Assembly: GCA_030614785.1 (NCBI GenBank)
Contig: JAUWTJ010000008.1
Coordinates: 1-64,000 of the forward strand
Source of the DNA: Alphaproteobacteria bacterium
Lineage (GTDB): Bacteria > Pseudomonadota > Alphaproteobacteria > M2410
Direction: 5' to 3'
Length of the DNA stretch: 64,000 nucleotides
Shown here piece by piece: positions 55,687-63,760 of this stretch. The translations under genes and the position numbers were made by a program. Every line of letters starts with the position of its first letter. Positions within the stretch are counted from its first letter, which is position 1. The notes beneath the pieces are model-generated. The model was not told the origin of the DNA and made no database searches. It saw only the letters and a program-made list of their open reading frames with translations.

Positions 55687-55790
55687 TTCGATATGGCTCC
55701 CGGTTGGTGTCGCTTCGCGCGGTCAAATTCGAACCCGGCCTGGACCGTGCCATTGTCACACCTTTGATACAATCGGCTTCAATCGATCCG

Positions 55791-55807
55791 ACAAATTGTC
55801 AATTTGT
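55791..55807. repeat. 17 bp perfect palindrome upstream of the flavin operon
   Basis: ACAAATTG-T-CAATTTGT, a perfect inverted repeat with a one-base centre. It lies 65 bp before the riboswitch and about 105 bp upstream of the fetB start. It has the form of a homodimer operator, but no matching regulator is in the window. Confidence 0.6.
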
Positions 55808-55871
55808 GTTGCGCGGCCAGGGTTTTTGCGTAACCTTGGGCTCAGGTTTCGCGTTTGAAGCCTGACATATA

Positions 55872-56027
55872 GAATCTTCGGGGTAGGGTGAAAGTCCCAA
55901 CCGGCGGTATTTCGGGGTTTTGCATTGCAGAATTTTCCGAAGAGCCCGCGACTCCCTCGTTACTTTTCGAGGGACTGAACCGGTGAGACGCCGGTGCCGA
56001 CGGTACAGTCCGGATGGGAGAAGGTTC
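55872..56027 (+). promoter_or_regulatory. FMN riboswitch (RFN element)
   Basis: The strand matches the conserved RFN core: GGGTGAAAGTCCCAACCGG, AGCCCGCGA, CCGGTGAGACGCCGGTG, and CGACGGTACAGTCCGGATGG. P1 is a clean 8 bp helix, GAATCTTC (55872-55879) with GAAGGTTC (56020-56027), with one G-U pair. A variable arm with hairpin CTCCCTCG-TTACTTTT-CGAGGGA lies between the conserved blocks. Such RNAs bind FMN and usually turn off riboflavin synthesis or transport genes. Here it precedes a TonB-dependent receptor. Confidence 0.95.
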
Positions 56028-56135
56028 AGGCGATCTCGACTTCTTTTAAAGAAGAGGGCGAGGGTTCGCGGCGATTTTGGCGTGCCTGGCACTCCGAATT
56101 CGTCTGCGTTGATGCGCCTTTTCTCCCACCGACAG

Positions 56136-56160
56136 CCCCGATTTTGATCGGGGTTTTTTT
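56136..56160 (+). terminator. Riboswitch-associated intrinsic terminator
   Basis: CCCCGAT (56136-56142) pairs with ATCGGGG (56147-56153), followed by seven T. It lies 109 nt after P1 and 85 nt before the receptor start, so it is a plausible off-state expression platform. The 3' part of the aptamer (TGGGAGAA, 56015-56022) is complementary to TTCTCCCA (56121-56128) just before the hairpin, an alternative pairing that would compete with P1. Confidence 0.88.
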
Positions 56161-56244
56161 GTGCTTGTAACACTGCGTTGCACATCAATCCCGAAAACGA
56201 GAACTGCCCGACAAAGGGCGGCGGACTAGAAGGATATCGGGATT

Positions 56245-58665
56245 GTGTTGAAGAGATTATTGTTATCAGTGTCGGCGCTTGTTGCGCTTGGGATTTCGGC
56301 GGGCTTTGCTACTGACGCCCTGGCGCAAGATGAGGCAGTCAAAAGTATCGACGAGATTATCGTGACGGGTGATCCGCTGAAGCTGATCGAAAAACAGTCG
56401 AGCGATACGGTCTTCGGGCTGGCCAAGCCCTATCTGGAGACGCCGCGTTCGGTCAGCGTTGTGTCCGATGCGACCATTGATCGCTACTCCATCGAGACGG
56501 TCAACGATCTCATCACCACAACGCCGGGGACGTTCACCGGCAGTTTCTTTGGCGTGCCGGGCAGTCCGACCATCCGTGGCGGGCGGGCCGATACGTTCTT
56601 TAAAGGTTTCAAGCGGGTTGAAAATCCCGGCACCTTCCCGATGCCGATTGGTGCGTCGGAGCGGATCGAAGTGGTGCGCGGGCCAACGCCTGTCAACTAT
56701 GGCGCAGGTCGGATCGGCGGACTGCTCAACTTTGTGCCCCATACGGAGAAAACCGCGCGGCGCTCGCAAGGGGAGGGCGTGAACGGGTCTCTCACCGCGA
56801 CCTACGGATCCTACGACAAGCGCATTGTCTCAGGCGACTTCGGCGCACCTTTTGAGCTCAGTGGCCGCGACGCGGGGATTTATGTCTACGCGGAATATGA
56901 AAACTCCGGGAGCTTTTACCGCGGCATTGAGCCGGAACGCACGCTGGTTCAGGCGACATGGGAGCAGGAACTTGGCGACAATACGCGCCTTGAAGCCGGC
57001 GGTATGAGTTATTCCTCCAGCGGCTATCTCCAGACCCTGGGATGGAACCGCGTGACGCAGGATCTCATTGACACAGGCACCTATATCACCGGACAGGATA
57101 CCGATCTGGTGGACACCAACGGTGACGGGCGGCTGCAGCCGGGCGAAGTGGATGCGGTTGTCGGTACCACCTGGGGCGCGACTAACATTCGTCAGTTCAT
57201 CGACTTTGGTGTTTCTCTCAACCCGGCGTTTCAGCTCGATACCGGGGTCGGCACGACGCAGCTTGACCGGCGCACGGTCTTTGTCTCAAGCCGCGATATT
57301 GCCGATGCGGAGACGCAGACCGCATGGGCCGATCTTGAACATGACCTTTCGTTTGGCACGCTGCGCCTCGAGGGCTTTTATGATGGGATGGATGCGCAGC
57401 TCTATCAAAGCTATGGCTATGCGGCCGAATATATCGCCGATGTCTATGAGCTTCGGGCCAGCCTGACGGGGGAGGGGGATTTCGGCTCGGACCTGAGCGT
57501 TAACGCAATCGCGGGGGTGAGTTACCGAAACTATGACAACGAGACGCGCCAGACGTTCCTGTCGGGCTATCTTGTTACTGACCGGCGCGATCTTTCGGTC
57601 GGGTCGACGGCGAACGATATTTTTGATGATCCGTTCTCACAGGAAGCCGGAACAATTGGTTGGGACACGGATCTTACATCCAGCTGGACCGACACTGCGC
57701 TCTTTCTGATTTCAGACTGGTCGTTCCGTGATCAATTCGATCTCCTGGTTGGTCTGCGCTATGATCTTTATGATGTCGAGACAGTGGATACAGGCGCAAC
57801 GATCTTTGGTGCGGCGCGAGGCTCCGGCGATACGGATGACTTTTCCTTTGAGACGGCACTGACGTGGCGAACCGGCAAAGGCATCGCGCCTTATGTCATG
57901 TATGCGGAAAACTCCACGCTGGAAACCAATGATGCGGGCGGCATTGCGGTTGCCCGGATCGTGCAGGGAAATTTTCTGGCGGAATCCTCGCTGCAGGAAG
58001 TCGGGCTCAAGTTCGACGCTCTCTCGGGTAGATTGATCGGGTCCGGCGCGCTGTTCCGGCAGGAGCGCACGCGGGCCGATCCCTTTGGCCATCTGGACGC
58101 CGAAGAGGCCGAGGGTTTTGAGCTTGAAGTCAAGGCGCTGCTCTCCGACGACTGGTCCTTTACCGGCGCCGCCACCATCCAGCAGACCCGCATCGGTGCG
58201 CCGGGTGACTGTGGCAGCAACAACGGCGAATATGTCGTTATTACACCGGCGCGAGCCGGGTTCTCCGAGGTTGATGCCTACGGCGGGATCATATCGGCGT
58301 TGAATGCAAGCTGTCTGACGGAACTGCAAAAGGGTTATGAACGCAACACCTTGCCGGAACAGGTCTATTCGGGCTTCTTTACCTATACGTCGCAGGAAAC
58401 CGGTTACGGCGCCTTCGGCTATACGTTTGGCGGGACCTGGGTTTCGGAAACCGGCGGCAAGACGGCGGGGTCGCACCGCCTGCCGAGCTATTTCATGGGC
58501 CGGCTGGCCTTCTTCTGGGAGCGGGGCACTCTGGCGGTCAATGCCACGGTGACCAATGTTCTTGATGAAGAGTATTTTGTCCCGGTCCAGAATGTCTTTG
58601 AAGAGGTAGGCGTTCTACCCGCCAAAGGCCGTGAGTTCAAATTATCCGTGACGCAGCGGTTTTAG
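56245..58665 (+). CDS. TonB-dependent outer-membrane receptor under FMN riboswitch control
   Basis: An 806-residue TonB-dependent receptor. It has a signal peptide (KRLLLSVSALVALGISAGFATDALA) and a TonB-box-like start (DEIIVTGDPL). The plug (about residues 60-165) carries YSIETVNDLITTTPGTF, GVPGSPTIRGGRADTFFKGFKR and GASERIEVVRGPTPVNYGAGRIGGLLNFVPHT. The long beta-barrel ends in the aromatic terminus VTQRF. The plug is siderophore-receptor-like, but the gene lies directly behind an FMN riboswitch and before an MFS gene, which suggests flavins as the substrate. The GTG start 56245 has AAGGA about 11 bases upstream. Confidence 0.92.
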   Translation: MLKRLLLSVSALVALGISAGFATDALAQDEAVKSIDEIIVTGDPLKLIEKQSSDTVFGLAKPYLETPRSVSVVSDATIDRYSIETVNDLITTTPGTFTGSFFGVPGSPTIRGGRADTFFKGFKRVENPGTFPMPIGASERIEVVRGPTPVNYGAGRIGGLLNFVPHTEKTARRSQGEGVNGSLTATYGSYDKRIVSGDFGAPFELSGRDAGIYVYAEYENSGSFYRGIEPERTLVQATWEQELGDNTRLEAGGMSYSSSGYLQTLGWNRVTQDLIDTGTYITGQDTDLVDTNGDGRLQPGEVDAVVGTTWGATNIRQFIDFGVSLNPAFQLDTGVGTTQLDRRTVFVSSRDIADAETQTAWADLEHDLSFGTLRLEGFYDGMDAQLYQSYGYAAEYIADVYELRASLTGEGDFGSDLSVNAIAGVSYRNYDNETRQTFLSGYLVTDRRDLSVGSTANDIFDDPFSQEAGTIGWDTDLTSSWTDTALFLISDWSFRDQFDLLVGLRYDLYDVETVDTGATIFGAARGSGDTDDFSFETALTWRTGKGIAPYVMYAENSTLETNDAGGIAVARIVQGNFLAESSLQEVGLKFDALSGRLIGSGALFRQERTRADPFGHLDAEEAEGFELEVKALLSDDWSFTGAATIQQTRIGAPGDCGSNNGEYVVITPARAGFSEVDAYGGIISALNASCLTELQKGYERNTLPEQVYSGFFTYTSQETGYGAFGYTFGGTWVSETGGKTAGSHRLPSYFMGRLAFFWERGTLAVNATVTNVLDEEYFVPVQNVFEEVGVLPAKGREFKLSVTQRF

Positions 58666-58674
58666 GGAGCCTGA

Positions 58675-59922
58675 ATGTCAGTCGTCTCATCACCTTTGAG
58701 ATTTTATCTCATCTTTGCAGCGGTTGCCGCGAGCTTTTTCTTTGTCGTGGCCATGACCTTTGCTTCGCTCGGGGTGGTGTTGCCGCATATGATCGGCGAG
58801 TTCGGCTGGACCTGGGCCGAGGCGGGGCTCGGCTTTACCCTGCTGGCGCTTTCGACCGGCGTCTCGTCGATTCTGCCGGCGCTGACGATCAAGCTGATCG
58901 GGCCGCGGGGCACCTATGCCCTCGGAGCCATCGTCATGTCGCTGGGTTTCGGTCTTCTGGCCATGACCTGGGGGCTGACCTCGTTTCTCGCCGCGACAGT
59001 CATTTTGGGCGCGGGCTTTGCGCTGCTTGCCAATGTCCCGGGGGTGACGGTGCTCAGCGAATGGGCTGAGGAGGACAAAAGATCCATGGCCATTGGTGCC
59101 TATCTGACCATCGGCGGTCTGGGCGGTGTTGCCGGGCCTCTCCTGGCGGTGTATTTCCTGGGCGATGATGGCGACTGGCGCAGCTTCTGGAAATTTGGCG
59201 TTCTGGCCATGGCGGCACTTGGCATTTTTGCGGCGAGTGTCGTGGCACACCGGGCGGATCGCTATCAAGCGTTTGATCACGACAAAGGCGCTGGCGAGGG
59301 CAGCCCAAAATCGCCCTCGACACTGAAGACCCTGCGTGAGGCAATGCTGACACCGCAGTTCGCCGTGATTATACTGGCCCTGACACTGATCTATTTCTGT
59401 GGTCTGACGGTAAGTTCCTTCCTGCCGATCCATCTCACCGGCGAGGGCCATACGGCCAGCTTCGCAGCGGCGACGCTGAGCATTCTTGCTGCAGCCAATG
59501 CAGCGTCGCGGGCGCTCGGCGGGATCGTCGCGCGGAAAATAAGAACGCGCTATTTGCTCATATCCGGTCTGCTGGCTGAAGCCCTCGCCATGGTGCTGCT
59601 GGCAACCGTCCAGAGCGAGGGGATGGTCATCGTCTTTGCCATTCTGCACGGCTATGCCTACGGCATGGTGCTGTTTGCCTCGACCCTCGTGCAGCTTGAA
59701 TATTTCGGCCACGAGAAAAGCGCCGCCATGCTTGGCCTGATGAACCTTGCGGCAACCTCGGCCATGATCGGGCCGGTCGTCACCGGCGCGGTCGGCGACC
59801 GCTTCGGCAGCTTTGCGCCGGTCTTTTGGGTATACGGGATCGCTGCGCTGCTTTGCGCAGTACTCGCCATGATGATGCATAATCCGGAAAAGGTCGTACA
59901 GAAACAGGTTGCCAGCGAGTAG
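58675..59922 (+). CDS. MFS transporter downstream of the FMN-controlled receptor
   Basis: A 415-residue, 12-helix major facilitator. Helices include FYLIFAAVAASFFFVVAMTFASLGVVLPHMIG, the loop after helix 2 carries LIGPRGTYALGAIV, and the final part is typical (LGLMNLAATSAMIGPVVTGAVGDRFGSFAPVFWVYGIAALLCAVLAMMM). The start has GGGAG nine bases upstream and only 9 bp separate it from the receptor stop, so they share one transcript. If the operon imports flavins, this would be the inner-membrane step; RfnT, an MFS protein predicted from FMN riboswitches in alphaproteobacteria, is a possible relative, but this is not shown. Confidence 0.88.
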   Translation: MSVVSSPLRFYLIFAAVAASFFFVVAMTFASLGVVLPHMIGEFGWTWAEAGLGFTLLALSTGVSSILPALTIKLIGPRGTYALGAIVMSLGFGLLAMTWGLTSFLAATVILGAGFALLANVPGVTVLSEWAEEDKRSMAIGAYLTIGGLGGVAGPLLAVYFLGDDGDWRSFWKFGVLAMAALGIFAASVVAHRADRYQAFDHDKGAGEGSPKSPSTLKTLREAMLTPQFAVIILALTLIYFCGLTVSSFLPIHLTGEGHTASFAAATLSILAAANAASRALGGIVARKIRTRYLLISGLLAEALAMVLLATVQSEGMVIVFAILHGYAYGMVLFASTLVQLEYFGHEKSAAMLGLMNLAATSAMIGPVVTGAVGDRFGSFAPVFWVYGIAALLCAVLAMMMHNPEKVVQKQVASE

Positions 59923-60077
59923 TTCGCACGCGTCATTTTTTTCATAACTGGCAAGTTAGGCCCGCAAAAGGCGGATTTACGCAATCGCCTTGCAATTACA
60001 TCTTGAGATACGTGCAGCGTAGCGGCAGAATCAACGCACACGTTGGTGTTATTCAAACAATTCTCAAGGAGGCTGAA

Positions 60078-60812
60078 ATGGCCCGTATCTTCTACCTGCT
60101 CTATGGTCTGGTTGGCTACATGGCTGCCGTTGGTGCTCTTGTTTATCTCATACTCTTTATCGCCGGTTTTTATGTTCCCAAGACAATCAATTCTCCGGCG
60201 CTGGTGGACCTCGGTCCGGCCTGGCTCATCAATACTCTTTTGATCGTGATCTGGAGTCTGCAACATTCTGTGATGGCCAGGCCAGGTTTCAAGGCGACCT
60301 GGACGAAGTTTGTTCCTGAACCCGTTGAGCGGGCGACCTATTGCGTCGCTACTGCGCTGGTGACCTGGATTCTGGTCTACTATTGGCAACCGATGCCGAA
60401 TGTCATCTGGGATGTCAGTGGATCAACGTTGGGAACGCTCCTGCTGGCTGTCTATCTCCTCGGCTGGGTCGTGGTGTTGGCTTCGTCCTTCATGATCAAC
60501 CACTTCCATCTCTTCGGATTGCAGCAGGCGTTTTCCGGGGCCCGCGATGGAACGGCAGGGGAGCACAAGTTTGTAACACCGCTGCTCTACAAGATCGTCA
60601 GGCACCCCATTCAGCTCGGCGTGCTGATTTCCCTGTGGGCTGCACCAACACTGACGGAGGGACGCCTGCTCCTGGCGGTCGTCTTCACGATCTATATCTA
60701 TGTTGGCCTGCGCTATGAGGAAAAAGACCTGATCGAATACTTTGGCGATGAATATCGCGCCTACAAGACGAAGGTGTCAAAGATCATTCCGTTTGGCCCA
60801 AAGGGCAAGTGA
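60078..60812 (+). CDS. mddA: Methanethiol S-methyltransferase (MddA)-like protein
   Basis: A 244-residue membrane methyltransferase of the NnrU/isoprenylcysteine methyltransferase-related family. The segment SLQHSVMARPGFKATWTKFVPEPVERATYC, the helix LVTWILVYYWQPMPNVIWDV, INHFHLFGLQQAFS, the C-terminal VRHPIQLGVLISLWAAPTLTEG, and YVGLRYEEKDLIEYFGDEYRAYKTKV match the MddA type, which methylates methanethiol with SAM to dimethyl sulfide. The start ATG 60078 has AAGGAGG six bases upstream. The name rests on these motifs, not on any test. Confidence 0.85.
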   Translation: MARIFYLLYGLVGYMAAVGALVYLILFIAGFYVPKTINSPALVDLGPAWLINTLLIVIWSLQHSVMARPGFKATWTKFVPEPVERATYCVATALVTWILVYYWQPMPNVIWDVSGSTLGTLLLAVYLLGWVVVLASSFMINHFHLFGLQQAFSGARDGTAGEHKFVTPLLYKIVRHPIQLGVLISLWAAPTLTEGRLLLAVVFTIYIYVGLRYEEKDLIEYFGDEYRAYKTKVSKIIPFGPKGK

Positions 60813-60891
60813 CACGATCCAAAAGCCTCGACAGAGTCATTGTAAGCCGCCTCTTCTGCTCCTATAGTTTGGAAAAAGCAGGGAGGCGGCG

Positions 60892-62087
60892 ATGGATCTT
60901 GCTCTTACACCAGATGATCTTGCGTTTCGGGATGAAATCCGTTCATTTCTGAAGGATTATTTGCCCCGGAACACACAGGACCTGGTGCGGCTTGGCGTCC
61001 CGGTTCCGCGTGATGGCATGCGTGCCTGGTGGTCGATCCTGCATGAGCATGGCAAGGCAGCTCCCGCCTGGCCCACGGAAAATGGCGGTATGGGCCTTAG
61101 CCTGACCCGGCGGCACATCTTTGATATGGAGTGTCGCCGCGCGCATTGCCCGCCACTGCCGGCGTTTAACATGAACATGATCGGTCCGGCGCTGATCAAG
61201 TTTGGCAATGATGAACAAAGGCGCGGTTTTTGCCGCGCACGCTTTCCGGAGAAATCCAGTGGTGCCAGGGATATTCAGAGCCCGGCGCGGGATCCGATCT
61301 TGCCAATGTCTCGACACGGGCGGAGCGCGATGGCGACGACTATATTGTCAATGGCAGCAAGATCTGGACGACCGCAGCGGAGGAAGCGCACTGGATCTTC
61401 TGTCTGACGCGCTCCGACCCGGATGTGCAGGCCCAGCGCGGCATTACTTTTTTGCTGATCGATATGGATGATCCTGGCATCACCGTTAATCCAATCATCG
61501 CGCTCAACGGCGCGCGCCTGTGGAACGAGGTGGTTTTCGAAAATGTGCGTGTGCCGACCCAAAATCGTCTCGGTGAGGAAAATCGCGGCTGGACGGTCGC
61601 CAAGGCTTTGCTTGGCGATGAGCGTATCTTTGTCTCGCGAATTTCAGAGAGCACGCGGATGCTTGCTTGTGTGAAGGACGTGGCCAGGACGGAGCGCGCC
61701 GACGGAGCTCGTCTCATGGATGATACGAGCTTTGCCAAAAGGATTGCGGAGCTCGACATGCGCCTTCAGGCGCTCGACATGATGGGGCTTCGTCTGCTGG
61801 CGAAGGCGGAAGAAACCGGCCAAATCGGCGCCGAACCCTCTGCCCTTAAGGCGCTCGGCAGTCCCCTGGTGCAGGCAATGGACGAGGCGATGACCGAGGC
61901 TATCGGGTACTACGGCCTGCCCGACAATCGCGAGAGCTGGAGCGAGGGCTCAAATGTCGAGACCGCTGGCCCGCCTCACGCCTCCGCGCCGATGTCAAAC
62001 TATCTGCATCACCGCGGCTATTCGATCGCCGGCGGCACAACAGAAGTGCAGAAGAACATCCTGGCGAAAGCTGTGCTGGGACTTTGA
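60892..62087 (+). pseudogene. Acyl-CoA dehydrogenase, frameshifted
   Basis: A complete acyl-CoA dehydrogenase is encoded in two frames. The first (ATG 60892, GGGAGG upstream) gives the N-terminal helical domain (MDLALTPDDLAFRDEIRSFL to MIGPALIKFGNDEQRRG). The rest continues in another frame as FLPRTLSGEIQWCQGYSEPGAGSDLA, DDYIVNGSKIWTT, WNEVVFENVRVP, and the C-terminal YSIAGGTTEVQKNILA. The shift lies in a run of five T at 61227-61231; one extra T restores a continuous 398-residue reading. Either the gene is dead or the T-run was miscounted. Confidence 0.88.
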
Positions 62088-62090
62088 GGT

Positions 62091-62669
62091 TTACTCAAAC
62101 GTCTTGCGCCAGCGTACGCCCCAGTCTGCGGTGACATTGGCGTCCTGATTTTCCTTGATCGTCTCCGTGTTCCAGAATTCGGAGAACAGGAAGGAGCGGG
62201 GGCAGTGGATGTAGGTTTGGTCGACTTCGACGAGGGTGCCTTGCAGGATTTTTGTGTAATCGTCGGAGAAGAAGGCCTCGACGTCCCAGTCTTTTCCATC
62301 AGGGCCTTTTAGTCCGTCGTCAGACTTTGTGATGCGGGTGGCGCGGCCGTTGACGCGGAAGGTGACGTCGCAGCCGGGGATCATGAAGATGAGACCGGCT
62401 TTGGGGTTGGTCTCGAGGTTTTCAAAACCGTGGAACAGTCTGTTGCCGGCGATATCAGGAATGAGCAGGCGTTTTTCATCGAGCACCTTGACGAAGCCGG
62501 GCTTGCCGCCCTTGGGCGAGGCGTCGCAATTGCCGTCGCTGTCGGCGGTTGCCAGGATCATGAAGGGCGCGGCGCGAATAAAGTCCTGCGTCGCCTCGCA
62601 CATAAAGTCGCGGACCTTTCCCTTGACGAATTCATTCGGCCCGCCGAACTCCTGTTGTGCGATGTTCAT
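62091..62669 (-). CDS. PPOX-class FMN-binding split-barrel protein
   Basis: A 192-residue pyridoxamine-phosphate-oxidase-like split-barrel protein, probably binding FMN or F420. The core is AAPFMILATADSDGNCDASPKGGKPGFVKVLDEKRLLIPDIAGNRLFHGFENLETNPKAGLIFMIPG, followed by FRVNGRATRI and the CPRSF motif common in this group. It is read in the same direction as the OxyR-like gene 49 bp upstream and converges with the acyl-CoA dehydrogenase. The precise substrate is unknown. Confidence 0.88.
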   Translation of the reverse strand: MNIAQQEFGGPNEFVKGKVRDFMCEATQDFIRAAPFMILATADSDGNCDASPKGGKPGFVKVLDEKRLLIPDIAGNRLFHGFENLETNPKAGLIFMIPGCDVTFRVNGRATRITKSDDGLKGPDGKDWDVEAFFSDDYTKILQGTLVEVDQTYIHCPRSFLFSEFWNTETIKENQDANVTADWGVRWRKTFE

Positions 62670-62718
62670 GTCACTTCACCTTATTTCATTCGGCCCTGAT
62701 TTGATGAGTGCCCTTATA

Positions 62719-63645
62719 TCACTTACGGCGTCGTTTGGGCAGGGGGGTAGCCAGCTCATCTCTGAAGAAATCGGACAGCAGCGTGAAGTCTGCGGCGCGC
62801 GGCGAGGATTTGCGCCACGCAAAGCCAATGGTTCGCGAGGCGTGTCTGCCATCAAGAGGGCGAACTTCAAGTCTGGTGCCTCTGACGAGGCCCGCGTCGA
62901 TGGCCATTTTTGGCAGGATCGTCAGGCCAAGTCCGTTGTCGGCCATCTGGATTATGGTGTGGAGGCTGCTTGCCTCGTAGTCGCCTGCTGAAACGGACGC
63001 GCCAGCCGCCAGGATATGATCGCGCAGGCAATTGCCCTCTTCAAGGAGGAGGAGGTTTGCTTTTTTGAGATCACGGGCCGAGATGCGCTCCTTTTGGCCA
63101 AGCGGGTGGCCTCTGGGGAAGGCGAGCCAGAATGGATCTTCGGCAAAGATGTGGGTTTCGAGCTGAGACGTCGGGAAGGGGAAGGCGAGCACCAGCAGAT
63201 CGAGATCGCCGCCGGTCAGGCTTTCGACGAGGTTGGCCGACTTGTCTTCGCGCAGATAGAGTTTGAGTTCGGGAAACGCCAGGCGCACTGCTGGTAAAAC
63301 ACGCGGCAATAAAAAGGGTGAGATCGTGGGGATGACACCGAGGCGCAGCGCCCCGGTGAGCGGCTGGCCTGCGGCTTCGGCCAGGTCAACCAAATCGCCT
63401 GCGTCACGCAGGATGGTGCGCGCTCGGGAGGTGAATTCTTCTCCAAGGGCGGTGAGGCGGACGGTGCGCTTGGTGCGCTCAAGCAGCACGGCGCCGAGGA
63501 GGGCTTCAAGTTCCTTGATGCTGGCGCTGACCGTGGACTGGGTGACCAGGGTTGCCTCGGCGGCGGCGTTGAAATGGCCGTGATCGGCGATCGCCACAAG
63601 GTGGCGCAGTTGAATGAGCGTGGGCAGGCGTTTGAGGATGGTCAT
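62719..63645 (-). CDS. oxyR: OxyR-like LysR regulator with one cysteine
   Basis: A 308-residue LysR-type regulator with an N-terminal wHTH (LRHLVAIADHGHFNAAAEATLVTQSTVSASIKELEALLGAVLLER) and an OxyR-like effector domain (LRLGVIPTISPFLLPRVLP, FAEDPFWLAFPRGHPLGQKE). The peroxidatic cysteine corresponds to C206 in LLEEGNCLRDH. The usual resolving cysteine nine residues on is Gly215, and no other cysteine exists in the protein. It is divergent from a peroxiredoxin gene, which fits an oxidative-stress regulator. The symbol is used for the family only. Confidence 0.85.
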   Translation of the reverse strand: MTILKRLPTLIQLRHLVAIADHGHFNAAAEATLVTQSTVSASIKELEALLGAVLLERTKRTVRLTALGEEFTSRARTILRDAGDLVDLAEAAGQPLTGALRLGVIPTISPFLLPRVLPAVRLAFPELKLYLREDKSANLVESLTGGDLDLLVLAFPFPTSQLETHIFAEDPFWLAFPRGHPLGQKERISARDLKKANLLLLEEGNCLRDHILAAGASVSAGDYEASSLHTIIQMADNGLGLTILPKMAIDAGLVRGTRLEVRPLDGRHASRTIGFAWRKSSPRAADFTLLSDFFRDELATPLPKRRRK

Positions 63646-63660
63646 CGGATTAATCCATTA

Positions 63661-63675
63661 ATCGTTATAATCGAT
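63661..63675. promoter_or_regulatory. LysR/OxyR-type operator candidate
   Basis: ATCG-TTATAAT-CGAT, an inverted repeat with a 7 bp spacer (T-N11-A geometry), lies between the divergent oxyR-like and peroxiredoxin genes, 16 bp from the former. Nearby, ATTAATCCATTAATC is a further repeated element. Binding by the adjacent regulator is inferred. Confidence 0.5.
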
Positions 63676-63760
63676 ATATTATAGGAAAATAACTCGTTTT
63701 GCAAATAACAAGGGAAGCCCTATCTTCAGGGTCAGGAATTCATGCAAAGGAGAAACACCA

